Of a DNA stretch of 64,000 nucleotides, positions 32,337 through 41,039 are shown in pieces. The position numbers and the translations under genes are program-made. The stretch spans positions 1-64,000 of IMG/VR virus record IMGVR_UViG_3300035661_000023; one strand, 5' to 3'. Every line of letters begins with the position of its first letter. Positions within the stretch are counted from its first letter, which is position 1. The stretch comes from a virus. The notes beneath the pieces are model-generated. The model was given only the letters and a program-made list of their open reading frames with translations, made no database searches and had not been told where the DNA came from.

Positions 32337-32711
32337 TCAAATTTTAGACAAAGATGTTATAAGTTTTGCTGCACTTCCATTGCCAGTCTCAAATACATCC
32401 CAAAGCCCCATCAATTTTTCATAGTTCAACTGGATCCAATCTGAAATGTCATCAATTTCACGTTGATCAAGTTTGCAAGATTTTGGTGTTAGGACCTGAG
32501 GAGTTTTGCTCACCGACATAACGAAACAAGAACTTGTGTTCATCTTGCCTCTTGTATTCGACACCTTGATCCTAGGGCCATGCTGACCACCTACTTCTCC
32601 TAACCAAATGACATATGGCAGCCCTGTATCTTCTGGGACAAGATTTGCCATTTCATCTAGAAATGATTCCAGAATAATCATTTCTTTGTTATATTCTTTG
32701 AATGTTTTCAC
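32337..32711 (-). CDS. Hypothetical protein with KTFKEY N-terminus (124 aa)
   Basis: Start choice: the GTG at 32709-32711 lies 7 bases after an AAAGG in the promoter cassette and gives MKTFKEYNKEMIILESFLDE; an internal ATG at 32681 would give 114 aa. The KTFKEY start recalls the T4 internal-protein tag MKTYQEF. The rest, EMANLVPEDTGLPYVIWLGE, VGGQHGPRIKVSN and NTSSCFVMSVS, resembles small phage proteins of unknown function with a beta-rich core. It ends at 32337, touching promoter copy 1. No TAG codon. Confidence 0.55.
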   Translation of the reverse strand: MKTFKEYNKEMIILESFLDEMANLVPEDTGLPYVIWLGEVGGQHGPRIKVSNTRGKMNTSSCFVMSVSKTPQVLTPKSCKLDQREIDDISDWIQLNYEKLMGLWDVFETGNGSAAKLITSLSKI

Positions 32712-32755
32712 TGTGTAGCCTTTAGATGTATTATACCACACAACCGAATAAAAGT
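32712..32755 (-). promoter_or_regulatory. 44-bp promoter/RBS cassette, copy 2
   Basis: Perfect duplicate of 32293-32336, with the extended -10 TGGTATAAT (TATAAT at 32730-32735). It lies between the end of the GIY-YIG gene (32760) and the GTG at 32709-32711. The upstream -35 region differs from copy 1 because it lies outside the repeat. Confidence 0.75.
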
Positions 32756-32759
32756 ACAC

Positions 32760-33182
32760 TCAGAATGAATTCTTTTTCAGTGCCTACTAGACATGCTTCT
32801 TAGTCACACGGAAAGATACCCACTGATTGTAATATGCATCACTGAACATCGCTCTTTCTTCCATGATATACCGAGTTTCCTCATAGTTGCATTCCTACTT
32901 CTAGAAGCAGAACTTGATGATTTCTCGCTTAAATTTATCTGCACCAAGAGAAGCAACTTCTTCTTGAAGTTCCTGATTCTATCCGTAGTAAGTCTTCCAG
33001 TCAGACTCTACCATCATCTTCTTCTTAACACCCTTGAATTGCTTTGTTCTGCGGAACTGAAGAAGTTTTTTTCCGAGATACTGCCGACCTGTATCCAAAC
33101 GAGTAATCCTGTAGATAAAACCTATTGCCTTTTCAGGTGGTTCATCTACAGGATCACCATTTAGAAACCACTCATTACTCAT
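32760..33182 (-). CDS. GIY-YIG-like endonuclease (140 aa)
   Basis: 140 residues starting MSNEWFLNGDPVDEPPEKAI. The GIY-YIG core is seen as GFIYRITRLDTGRQYLGKK (about residues 21-39), followed by ESDWKTYYG, a TAG, and NQELQEEVASLGADKFKREI; the catalytic Arg and Glu of the family would lie in the later helices. The gene continues through five TAG codons to a TGA; with TAG as stop it would lose the C-terminal half. Such small GIY-YIG proteins are common free-standing nucleases in T4-like phages. The start overlaps the zinc-ribbon gene by 8 bases. Confidence 0.75.
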
Positions 33183-33318
33183 CATCAGTTTCGTCAAGTG
33201 GTGCAGGAGAACCACACACTGGACAGTACTAAATTTGCGCATCATCAAAGTCATCCCCAAGAATAACTTTGACATCAACACCACAATCATCGCATGTAAA
33301 AACAACCTTCTGAGACAT
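33175..33318 (-). CDS. Zinc-ribbon protein (47 aa)
   Basis: 47 residues with two Cys pairs: FTCDDCGVDVKV (CxxC near residues 9-12) and YCPVCGSPAP (CxxC near 33-36). A TAG codon sits directly before YCPVCG; in such zinc ribbons this position is commonly Gln in an 'IQYCPxCG' context, which supports TAG = Gln. Short zinc ribbons near phage replication genes may act in transcription or nucleic-acid binding; the role here is unknown. Confidence 0.65.
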
Positions 33319-33375
33319 TATAGAGACCTTTCATATAGTAAAATATACTCAGATCTATATATTCATCTCATTATT

Positions 33376-33624
33376 TCACGCTAAGAATTCAATAATCTTT
33401 GCAGCGGGTTGATTACCAGTCATAGTACGGATAACTTGATCATTTTCGTCTACAATCAACATAGTTGGGACTGAGCGTACACCGAATTTCATTGCAACAT
33501 CAATCTGTGTATCAATATCGACCTTCTCCATAGAACGGACAAGTGGGTGATCAATTTCATTCAGTGTCATTTGCAGGCCTGCGCACGGCTGACACCATGA
33601 TGCACCTATCTTAACTAATTTCAT
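33376..33624 (-). CDS. Thioredoxin
   Basis: 82 residues, MKLVKIGASWCQPCAGLQMT. The active-site motif WCQPC (residues 10-14) and the cis-proline loop SVPTMLIVDEND (about 51-62) define the thioredoxin fold; the length matches small phage thioredoxins and glutaredoxin-like proteins. It lies downstream of nrdA and nrdB, so it likely supplies electrons to ribonucleotide reductase. No TAG codon. Confidence 0.9.
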   Translation of the reverse strand: MKLVKIGASWCQPCAGLQMTLNEIDHPLVRSMEKVDIDTQIDVAMKFGVRSVPTMLIVDENDQVIRTMTGNQPAAKIIEFLA

Positions 33625-33674
33625 ATTTCTTCTCCTTGATCATTGGCAAGCTAATGCCGTTTGTTGAAAATTCA

Positions 33675-33717
33675 TGAACTAATACACAATCTTTAGATGT
33701 GTATTTTCTTGCTTGAC
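33675..33717 (-). promoter_or_regulatory. Stem-loop of the dispersed hairpin family, upstream of thioredoxin
   Basis: AATACACA (33682-33689) pairs with TGTGTATT (33699-33706) around a loop containing CTTTAG; GTCAAGC follows on the minus side. The sequence matches the elements at 2.15, 23.76 and 47.12 kb. It lies in the non-coding gap between nrdA and thioredoxin and could act in termination or mRNA processing. Confidence 0.55.
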
Positions 33718-33761
33718 TACCTGTGAACTAGAATAGATGTCTCATCTTGGGTGGATTGAAC

Positions 33762-33779
33762 TCTGGGATCAATCCCAGA
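33762..33779 (-). terminator. Hairpin after nrdA, candidate terminator
   Basis: TCTGGGAT and ATCCCAGA form an 8-bp perfect inverted repeat 10 bases downstream of the nrdA stop. No T-run follows, so it may instead stabilise the 3' end of the nrdA message. Confidence 0.4.
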
Positions 33780-33788
33780 TTCTATTTC

Positions 33789-35510
33789 TTAGCTACAGGC
33801 AACACATTCCGTGATTTTAGATGCGGCAATACCAGACTTGCTGTAAATGTAATACAGCCCGCGAATACCTTCATCAAGGAATGCTGCTTGATGTATTTCT
33901 GCGATCTTTTCCTCATCTTCTTCAGCCGAGCAGAATAAGTTCAGTGATTGCCACTGATCGACAAATCTACCTCGAGCCGAAGCTAATCGAAGAACAGCCA
34001 TCTGATCAATTTCAAACGCAGTCTTGAACACAGACTTCTCAAATGTATCAAGCCATTCTACGTGCTGAACTGAACCAAATGCCTCTGTGACCTGAGCAAT
34101 ATTCTGCTTGGTGTACACACCCTTCTTCTTCATTAACTTCAGTAGTGTGGGGTTGATTCGATCAACTTCACCTGCTGCTGTAGACTGAGTGAATGTCATA
34201 GCTGGATCAGGATTGATACCTTCAGAAATTCCACCCATAATCAGTGCAGTTGATTTGGTTGGCGCAATTGCAATCCTATGAGTATTTCTGATACCAAAAC
34301 CTTCACACCACTCGGGTTCACCAAGTTCAATAGCCATCTCTCGAGATGCCCTCAGTGACTCATCATGGATATGTTTCGCAATCTCTTGTGACAACATGTG
34401 GGCTTCTAGACCTTCAAATGGCAACATTCTTTCCTGAAGAAGTGTGTGGAATCCACATTGGCCCAGACCGAGAGCACGACCTCTTACGGTAGCACGAACT
34501 GCAGATTCAAGACCTTTGATGTTCTGCGCGCGTTCAATGAACTCAGAAGCAACACAGTCCAAAAAGACCGTCATCCAGAAAATAGCATCTGAATTTTTGA
34601 TCAGATCCCATTTCACCACATTGGCAGAAGATAGCACACAAGTGAAAGTATGTTCTTCTCCTTTGTATAATCCAGCGAATAAAGTAATTTCATCACACAA
34701 GTTTGAAGCCTTAACAGTAAGGCCAAATTTCTTATATGTTTCTGGATTGTTTCGATTGATCTTATCAATGAAACAGAAGTATCCCTTCCCGGTCACCATC
34801 TTCAGTTTCAACACTTTACGGAAGCGGCGGATAGCTTCCTCATCACCAGATTTGAGATTTTCGATATACTCATCGGTAATATTCCAGCCAATGTTTGCAT
34901 CATCAGGCTCAGCTGCTACATAATCTGCAATCTCATCAAAGTCACCATGATCGATAGGGAGATAACCAGCCCAGGCACCTCTTCGGGCAGTACCTTGCGC
35001 TACATTTCTCATGGTATGAATTCGATCTTTGAACACAGGAAGAACACCTGATGCCTTGCCGCCTACGGATATAGAAGTACCACGTGGGCGGATACTCCCC
35101 AAATAAGAACTGGTACCAAACCCATATTTTGTGAGCAGTGCGGTTTCGGTCAGATCAGAATAAAAACCATAGATGCTGTCTTCAATTGTGCCACCTGAAC
35201 AACTCACCGGCATACCGCGAGTTGTCCCCATATTTGCCAGAACTGGGGTAGAAGGGCTCATCAGACCATCCCATAATAGAGAGAAGAACTTGGTTTCAGC
35301 CTGTGTTTCGTACTTAGTCCCTTTTAGATGTTTTGCAGCAGTCTTTGCAATCCTCTCGAACTGACCTCTGACACTTCTACCGCCGGTATCATACTCATAC
35401 TTTTCCTTGAACAACTGATACCCACCAGATGTATACCATTCTGGTACAAGATCTTCTTCTTGAAGGTGTTTTCGTTCTTCTGACAACTTTTCATAAATGC
35501 TAACCGACAT
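33789..35510 (-). CDS. nrdA: Ribonucleotide reductase, large (alpha) subunit NrdA
   Basis: 573 residues from MSVSIYEKLSEERKHLQEED; the ATG at 35510 is preferred over an upstream in-frame one that would overlap nrdB. Class I signatures are present: SPSTPVLANMGTTRGMPVSC (substrate-binding Cys), GTARRGAWAGYLPIDHGD, NLCDEITLF with the NxCxE radical-site motif, a later FTCVLSSAN, PTKSTALIMGGISEG, and the C-terminal redox pair CVACS. It reduces ribonucleotides to deoxyribonucleotides with NrdB. At 573 residues it lacks much of the ATP-cone N-terminus of bacterial NrdA. Strikingly, it has no TAG codon in 1.7 kb. Confidence 0.93.
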   Translation of the reverse strand: MSVSIYEKLSEERKHLQEEDLVPEWYTSGGYQLFKEKYEYDTGGRSVRGQFERIAKTAAKHLKGTKYETQAETKFFSLLWDGLMSPSTPVLANMGTTRGMPVSCSGGTIEDSIYGFYSDLTETALLTKYGFGTSSYLGSIRPRGTSISVGGKASGVLPVFKDRIHTMRNVAQGTARRGAWAGYLPIDHGDFDEIADYVAAEPDDANIGWNITDEYIENLKSGDEEAIRRFRKVLKLKMVTGKGYFCFIDKINRNNPETYKKFGLTVKASNLCDEITLFAGLYKGEEHTFTCVLSSANVVKWDLIKNSDAIFWMTVFLDCVASEFIERAQNIKGLESAVRATVRGRALGLGQCGFHTLLQERMLPFEGLEAHMLSQEIAKHIHDESLRASREMAIELGEPEWCEGFGIRNTHRIAIAPTKSTALIMGGISEGINPDPAMTFTQSTAAGEVDRINPTLLKLMKKKGVYTKQNIAQVTEAFGSVQHVEWLDTFEKSVFKTAFEIDQMAVLRLASARGRFVDQWQSLNLFCSAEEDEEKIAEIHQAAFLDEGIRGLYYIYSKSGIAASKITECVACS

Positions 35511-35512
35511 AT

Positions 35513-36475
35513 TCAAACCTTCCAAACAAATTTAGACTCATCCCAATCTCTAGCATATTCCCTCTACATCCCCTAAAAGAAATCATTGAAAGTGTAATCG
35601 TTGATTGCTTTATAGAACCACTCAGAGATAGGATCATATGTTACTTCAAACGGTGGTTGGAAACCGAGCTGTTTGAAGCACTCATTGATTCTTGATTTAA
35701 CAAAATTCTTCAATTGTTTGGCAGTAATTCCATCCTGTGTGCCCTTCTCAAACACCATATCAATGATTTCATCTTCATGTTCGAAGATCTTTAGGGCTGC
35801 GGTGGTAATTTTACATTTCAATGATTCCCATTGTTCTGCATTCAGACCAGCATTTTTTGCCTTGACCTTAAACGCGTAAGCAGAAGCAAGTGCATGCAGA
35901 TTTTCATCGCGCAGAGAGAAATTGATACCGCGAACTACATTCAATAGTTTATTCTTGCCCTGCTACTGGAAGTGTTTCAAGTAAGCAAATGCGGAATAAA
36001 GAATAACACCTTCTACCATAGAGAATGTAGCAAGAGCAGCGAGTTCATCTTCTTCTGAAATGATCTGTGCGATATGCTCCATACGTTCTTTTAGCACTGG
36101 GTTATCAAGATACTACATGTAAAAGTTTTCGTCATCCAAATGCAGAAGTTGATTGATCTTATTATAAAAGGGTCCATGTACTGCAAGTTCGAACATAGCA
36201 AATGTGGAAGCCATCCGGTGCCATTCTACACCATCAAACATTCCCTTGAATCTGCCTCCCCACCATTCGTCCCCTGCATGTGTCTCATACAGAGAGAACA
36301 ATTTCAGTGTAGTGATTACCCCATGTTTTTCTGCCGGTGTGAAATTCACCAACACATCTTGAATATCTTTTTCTACATTTACTTCTTCTGGTAACCAAAA
36401 TATCTTTAGTTGTTTATCCGTAAACTCTTGTGGTACTGGATCTTTATCAATCGGGATTAAGTGTTTTGCTAGCAT
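35513..36475 (-). CDS. nrdB: Ribonucleotide reductase, small (beta) subunit NrdB
   Basis: 320 residues starting MLAKHLIPIDKDPVPQEFTD, four TAG codons. Metal-ligand and fold motifs are seen: TTLKLFSLYETHAGDEWWGG, FAMFELAVHGPFYNKI, EEDELAALATFSMVEGVILY and FSLRDENLHALA. The C-terminus, after a TAG-Gly-Met-TAG stretch, ends WDESKFVWKV. NrdB generates the radical or oxidant used by NrdA. Only the TAG-read-through version reaches the normal length; with TAG as stop it would be split into a 120-residue and a 123-residue fragment. nrdB precedes nrdA by 2 bases, in the order opposite to many bacterial operons. Confidence 0.92.
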
Positions 36476-36481
36476 TTTTCC

Positions 36482-36877
36482 TCAGTGTGAGTAAGTTGGT
36501 TTTTGTTTGTCATAATAATGTGTGTCAATATCTTCAGTCATCAATTTGATAATGTCATTCCAATTAACATCTTCAAGTTCATTCATATCTTCATCATATA
36601 CAGTCCCATAGGCACAAATATCTGATATAAAGAAACCAGTGTTAGTTAACTTGCCAATAAATTCTGCGACATCATACAACTCATTACAAACAGCACCTGT
36701 TCTGATAGTAAAACCCGCTTCTACTTTCTTTTCTGTGTGATTCCTAATCATGAACCTGATTATAGGGACATAAAATGTATCAGTATCCTATACTACTTTA
36801 ATACAATCAATTGCTAGTAGATCGAATTGATCTTCTATAACAGGAAAACAAGAAAAGAGTTTTACATAATCAATCAT
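36482..36877 (-). CDS. Hypothetical protein (131 aa)
   Basis: 131 residues, MIDYVKLFSCFPVIEDQFDL, one TAG codon near residue 30, then FYVPIIRFMIRNHTEKKVEA, FTIRTGAVCNELYDVAEFIG and an acidic C-terminal part (DEDMNELEDVNWNDIIKLMT). The ATG at 36875-36877 is chosen because it follows the primase stop by 2 bases. It sits between primase and nrdB in the replication/nucleotide operon. No family recognised. Confidence 0.6.
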
Positions 36878-36879
36878 TT

Positions 36880-37899
36880 TTAGAATTTCTTTCTATGATT
36901 GATTTCAAGTTTAGCTTTAAGCCCTGTGGTCACATTCTGCATTATAATTTCCATCAATTTCTGTTTAGACAAATTACCTTTGACAACACAATCATTTATA
37001 TCTTTCCACGGAATAGATTCTGGCATCAGAGATACACGGAACCCATCATCAACAATCCTCTCCAATGATTTATATACCTGCTTATTTCTTTTCCAATCAG
37101 AATCTGGTATTACTATAATCTTTTCTCTATTTTGTTCTAGGAATGGAAGACTGAAGTCACCTCCATTTACTGCTATGCAATTATCCAGAAACAATGAATC
37201 GATCTGACCTTCGACTGCCAGAATATCTTTGTTCATGTCTAATTTCCATAGCCCGTAAATTTTTGGTCTTGCTTTATCAACCATTACCGTGACATATTTT
37301 GGTTGTTCTTTTCCAAATGAACGACCCGAATAGCAAATAACAGATCCATCTGAATCATAAAAGGGGAATACTAATCTTGGATGGGGACTATTTAACTTTT
37401 CAAAAACCTCATCATACTTCGCTGCAAATTTGTAGAAGTTCTTGGCGATGCTGATATCCTACCAGAATTCTCTTGGGATTCTTCGGGACGTCACATATTG
37501 TATCACAGAACTGGATTCTTGTAGCTTTGTTAGCGGAATCAAATCTTTATCCAGATCTATGTGCTTTGGTTCAGGTTTTTTGACAATAGAAGTGAACAGT
37601 GGCTTCGGTGTAGTAAACCCACCCTTAGAATCTTTGAACTTCTCCATCCTATACTCTTGAAATAGATTTGGATCTTCTTGTTTCAAGAAATTGCCGAATG
37701 AACTTGAAGCCGAACAGTGGTAGCAATGAAACATCATACCATCATCCATCTGGTAGAAGTTTCCTCTAGCTTGAACTCTGCTTTTACTGAAGTCTTCGCA
37801 TGAATGAGAAAAAGCATAAACATTCCCCCTCTTCTGTTTGAAGTTTGGGAGTCTGCCGCCTAGTAGTTTGGAGTATTTTAGGTCAATGTAGTAGCTCAT
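36880..37899 (-). CDS. gp61: DNA primase, T4 gp61-like
   Basis: 339 residues starting MSYYIDLKYSKLLGGRLPNF, one TAG codon (37459). The zinc-binding domain has AFSHSCEDFSKS... and GMMFHCYHCSAS (residues about 32-62). The TOPRIM core follows as KDILAVEGQIDSLFLDNCIA (about residue 225-245) with GG and the acidic IIVIPDSDWKRNK. T4 gp61 is 342 residues. The enzyme makes RNA primers for lagging-strand synthesis with the gp41 helicase, which is not in the window. It is the first gene after the non-coding region at 37.9-38.2 kb. Confidence 0.88.
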
Positions 37900-38211
37900 A
37901 ATGAGTACTATATCATAAAAACAAGGGAAGAACGCGGGAAACTTAAAAAACTGTGTTTTCTATCAAAAAGGTAAGGGATACCCCTTAGTACGCAAAAAAC
38001 GATCAAAAAAGTGTATATAGATCAATCACTTAGCTGTGTGTTTTTACAGTTCTAAACAATTTTCTAGAGATTTCTCTAGTGATTTCCTGGGATTCCCTCT
38101 GGTGTGAAAAATATTTTGCTAAGAGGGGTTTACATCGGAATCGTTCAATATACAATCATATTAAAAGGATAATCTTAGTTGCCCCCACCGCTCGGTTGTA
38201 ATGTAACTATA
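37900..38211. promoter_or_regulatory. 312-bp non-coding region with short inverted repeats
   Basis: No plausible gene is seen on either strand, even with TAG read through. It holds a 7-bp perfect inverted repeat CTAGAGA-TT-TCTCTAG (38064-38079), AAGGG/CCCTT symmetry around 37968-37986, several A/T-runs and a possible -10 (TATGATATAGT) just before the primase start on the minus strand. A promoter for the replication operon is likely; an origin of replication is possible but not shown. Confidence 0.45.
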
Positions 38212-38349
38212 TTAGACTAAGGTCTTTAACTTTGGTGGATCTTGCATCAGATCAGGTGGTGGCAATGGAAACTTTTGTTTTTCTGCAACTGGTACTGTGC
38301 TGCACCCAGCAAATAATAGAACACACAACGATGCTAAAATGAATTTCAT
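38212..38349 (-). CDS. Outer-membrane spanin, Rz1-like lipoprotein (45 aa)
   Basis: 45 residues, MKFILASLCVLLFAGCSTVP. A lipoprotein signal peptide with lipobox LFAGC (Cys 16) is followed by a short Pro-rich tail (PLPPPDLMQDPP). Size and layout are those of Rz1-type o-spanins. The start overlaps the end of the membrane protein upstream as ATGA, the usual spanin-pair arrangement. It links to the i-spanin across the periplasm to fuse membranes at lysis; this implies a Gram-negative-type envelope. Confidence 0.75.
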   Translation of the reverse strand: MKFILASLCVLLFAGCSTVPVAEKQKFPLPPPDLMQDPPKLKTLV

Positions 38350-38912
38350 TTGTTTTCGTTCCATAATTTTTCTTGTCTGCGGACCCACTCTTGAAGAGAC
38401 TTAAGTTGCTGAGCAGTTCTTTGGCAAGTTGAGTAATTCTCTTTCACGACCGAACTCACATCACTAAGTTTTATATCAGATGGTGTGGTGTCTGTTTCTT
38501 CAGGTGAGATGAGAACTTGATTTACAACTGAATCATGTAATCTCACAAACCCAGTGTTGATAGTACAAGCAGAATCATCCTTCACAGTAACAAATTTAGT
38601 CACAACTTGTTGTTGCACTCTATCTATATATCTAATCTCTGGATAAAATTCTGTAAGAATCTGGGTGTTGATATAAGCAGATTGCGCTTGAAGAGAAGCA
38701 ATTTCTAATCTAGCAGCAGACATTTTGATTTCCCAATCAAGTCTTTCCTATTCTTTTCCCTTAAAGAATAAACCAAGACTAATTAGCAAAACACCAATGA
38801 ACTGACCAATAATCTTGTATTGACCAATTGGCAGAATATATGAAGCTAGAAATAATACTGATCCAATAATCAATATTGAAAAACTATACTAGATAATAAA
38901 AGATTCAATCAT
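38346..38912 (-). CDS. Inner-membrane spanin, Rz-like (188 aa)
   Basis: 188 residues, two TAG codons. The N-terminus has one or two membrane segments (FSILIIGSVLFLASYILPIG; IIGQFIGVLLISLGLFF), followed by a helical periplasmic domain (MSAARLEIASLQAQSAYINT, VVTKFVTVKDDSACTINTGF, VRLHDSVVNQV) and SLQEWVRRQEKLWNENK at the end. The sequence 'VVTK.V.V..D.A..I..GFVRLH(D/N)S' recurs in phage spanins. Only the TAG-read-through form has the membrane anchor; the standard code would leave a soluble 125-residue piece. It overlaps its o-spanin partner (ATGA). Confidence 0.75.
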
Positions 38913-39664
38913 AGGTCTACAATTTCAATTTCATCATAAATGGTATAAAATGATTCTGCTAATTGTTTTGGCTTGCGTTTGATGTTTGCCCAATTACCAG
39001 AACCTTTTCTAGAATATCTGATACCTTTCAGTGTTCCCTTTGAATCTTTAAGAACGATAATACCCGTTGGATTCTTTTTGGCGAAATCATATATCTCTTT
39101 GTGACTGTTATCTTCCAAATTCAGATACTGATTCCATCTACGATATTTAGCCTTGCCTTTGCTAAATTTTCCGAATGTGTCATCATCAACTTGGAATTCA
39201 GCAAATCTTCTAACGATCTTGGATTTCTTGACTGGAGTATCGGTAGCGACACCAGCACCTGTTGAGTTAGCAGGCGCGTCTTCTGAGAGTGCTTCAAATG
39301 CATCTTCTACCAAGTCGCGTTCTTCAAAAGGAAGATTCCAGACTCTATCAAAGTTCTCACGGAAGTGAATCAGAGCTTGATCCTCAGAATGTTGTGCTTC
39401 AACAGATTCACGTACTAGAAGATATGCTGCAGCTAAAGAACCAATTCTAGTCTTGCCACCTGGTACTAGAGCAAACACTTTCTTGATGTTCCATACCAGG
39501 CGATGTAGCATGCTGGTAGAATTCTTTTCTTCAGGTGTTTTCGCATTCTTTAGTTTATTCCCATTTGCATCAATTAAACCATACTTAAATGCATCAGTCT
39601 TTTCAAATGGGACTGTTAGCAAGTAAATTATGCGAAGGGCTATGAGGTTGTCTACGATGCGCAC
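38909..39664 (-). CDS. Conserved T4-type protein (251 aa)
   Basis: 251 residues, MRIVDNLIALRIIYLLTVPF, with EKTDAFKYGLIDANGNKLKN and STSMLHRLVWNIKKVFALVP following. This N-terminal pattern is found in conserved proteins of several T4-like phages without known function. The C-terminal part is basic with a Gly/Lys-rich loop. It overlaps the spanin gene as ATGA and has no TAG codon. A virion or late function is inferred from the neighbours only. Confidence 0.55.
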   Translation of the reverse strand: MRIVDNLIALRIIYLLTVPFEKTDAFKYGLIDANGNKLKNAKTPEEKNSTSMLHRLVWNIKKVFALVPGGKTRIGSLAAAYLLVRESVEAQHSEDQALIHFRENFDRVWNLPFEERDLVEDAFEALSEDAPANSTGAGVATDTPVKKSKIVRRFAEFQVDDDTFGKFSKGKAKYRRWNQYLNLEDNSHKEIYDFAKKNPTGIIVLKDSKGTLKGIRYSRKGSGNWANIKRKPKQLAESFYTIYDEIEIVDL

Positions 39665-39667
39665 TTA

Positions 39668-40033
39668 TTATTCCCAGAGATTTGTTTTGTTATCACCATT
39701 ATATCTTTTGGCAAGATTGAGTGAAATTAATTGTTCATTTATCGTAGTTGCATTGCCATCTAGATTAATATCCGCCAGCCATCTTCCATACTTATCTGTC
39801 TTTGTCTACTGTATCACAACACTCTTATTCAAAATTTGATCAATAAGAAATTGTTTTGCTTGTTTTGCTATTGCTTGAATTGCTTCATTTTTAGAATTAA
39901 TTTCCGGAGTGTCAATCCCATTTAATCTAAATCTGATTTTTGTTGATACATTGAATCCAAGATCTACTACTGCATCAACAGTATCACCATCAACTATATT
40001 AGTAATAGTTGCATTATAGACATATCTAATCAT
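39668..40033 (-). CDS. Staphylococcal-nuclease-like protein (SNase fold)
   Basis: 121 residues: MIRYVYNATITNIVDGDTVD, then IRFRLNGIDTPEINSKNEAI, and, after a TAG, TKTDKYGRWLADINLDGNAT. SNase family marks are the DGDT (Ca-binding Asp), RLNGIDTPE (catalytic Arg), and DKYGRWLA(D/E)I near the end. The family cuts DNA and RNA. Position between late genes suggests a nuclease for host-DNA breakdown or virion processing. Reading TAG as stop would remove the DKYGR motif. Confidence 0.85.
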
Positions 40034-40404
40034 AACTTCCTCAACTTTTCTATGATTACTTGATCTAGACTTATATCACTGATTGGATATTTCCCCGAAA
40101 TAAGATAATCTTCTGGGAGTCTGTTCAAGAAAATTAAATATGGAATTAAAGTTCCCCATTGATGATCTTCAATTTTATAGAAGAGCATATCTAGTGTAGC
40201 ATTACCAAAAATGTTTAAACAAATAACTAGATGGTTCAGAACTAATCTCTCATTGCTAGCCCCCGAACCATCTAGATACTTATTGAATATCTTTTTAATA
40301 TGAGAAAATCTATCAATGTCCTATTTGAACTCATCCACAGATATGCATTGTGGATTATCATATGAGTGCAAAGCAAGTTGTAGAAAGATTTTCTCATTCA
40401 TCAT
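40030..40404 (-). CDS. Conserved phage protein, DUF7207-like (124 aa)
   Basis: 124 residues, MMNEKIFLQLALHSYDNPQC, a TAG codon, then NERLVLNHLVICLNIFGNAT and LIPYLIFLNRLPEDYL. 'NNERLVLNHLI.L.NVFG......L.F' followed by 'L..FL..LNRLPE' is widely conserved in T4-like phages, where the product is not characterised. It overlaps the SNase gene as ATGA. I give the family name tentatively. Confidence 0.55.
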
Positions 40405-40422
40405 ACACAGATTGAATTAGAA

Positions 40423-40995
40423 TCAAGCAACGATTAGTTTAGCACCATTAGATGTGACCTGAGCAGTACCGCCGGCATTAGTAACCACACAACGATACTC
40501 GACACCATTCAGACCTGTAGAGTTAGAGATATTCAATGTGTTGGTAGTAGCCGTAGAATACACACCACCATTAGCAATATCAACATATGATGCTGCGCCA
40601 GTCTTTTGTTGCCACTGATATGTAGCACCAGCAGGCACAGAAACAACCACAGCAAATGTTGCCGCAGCAGGAGCTGTTACACTTGCTGTACTTGGTTGTG
40701 AGGTAATAGCAAACTCAACATCAGCAACAACAAAGTCATCAGCAGCATCGCCGGACTTAGAATTGAGAGCTGTAGAATTAGTCAGAGAAACCAAGCACTC
40801 AACATATGTACGCTGATTGCCACCGGCTTCATCTTTAGTCTTGATTAGATACCAACCTGGTCCTTTGATGCCTTTTGTCTTGTTAGAAGTCAGTGCTGCT
40901 TCTTCAGAAGAGACGAAGAATGCCTTTGCTTTATCAGCAGTGGGCAACCACTTTGGTTTAGAGATTTCTGCATCTGTTATGCCGAATAGTGCCAT
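40423..40995 (-). CDS. Virion surface protein with C-terminal Ig-like domain
   Basis: 190 residues. The first ~90 (MALFGITDAEISKPKWLPTA, KGIKGPGWYLIKTKDEAGGN) form a small capsid- or tail-binding domain. The last ~90 form an Ig-like domain, with ATYQWQQKTGAASYVDIANG and GLNGVEYRCVVTNAGGTAQV showing the W...Y.C strand pattern. Ig-like domains decorate capsids and tails of many phages (for example Hoc in T4) and may bind surface glycans. A single gene, no TAG codon. Confidence 0.75.
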   Translation of the reverse strand: MALFGITDAEISKPKWLPTADKAKAFFVSSEEAALTSNKTKGIKGPGWYLIKTKDEAGGNQRTYVECLVSLTNSTALNSKSGDAADDFVVADVEFAITSQPSTASVTAPAAATFAVVVSVPAGATYQWQQKTGAASYVDIANGGVYSTATTNTLNISNSTGLNGVEYRCVVTNAGGTAQVTSNGAKLIVA

Positions 40996-41039
40996 TTTGT
41001 TTCCTTAAGTTAATTGTTTGTTATTTATTAGTGATCTGA

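Noticed and set aside
33720-33788. Possible tRNA near the nrdA end because of a TTGAACTCTGGGATC-like segment.
   Set aside because: No acceptor stem, anticodon arm or D-arm can be drawn; it is a simple 8-bp hairpin.
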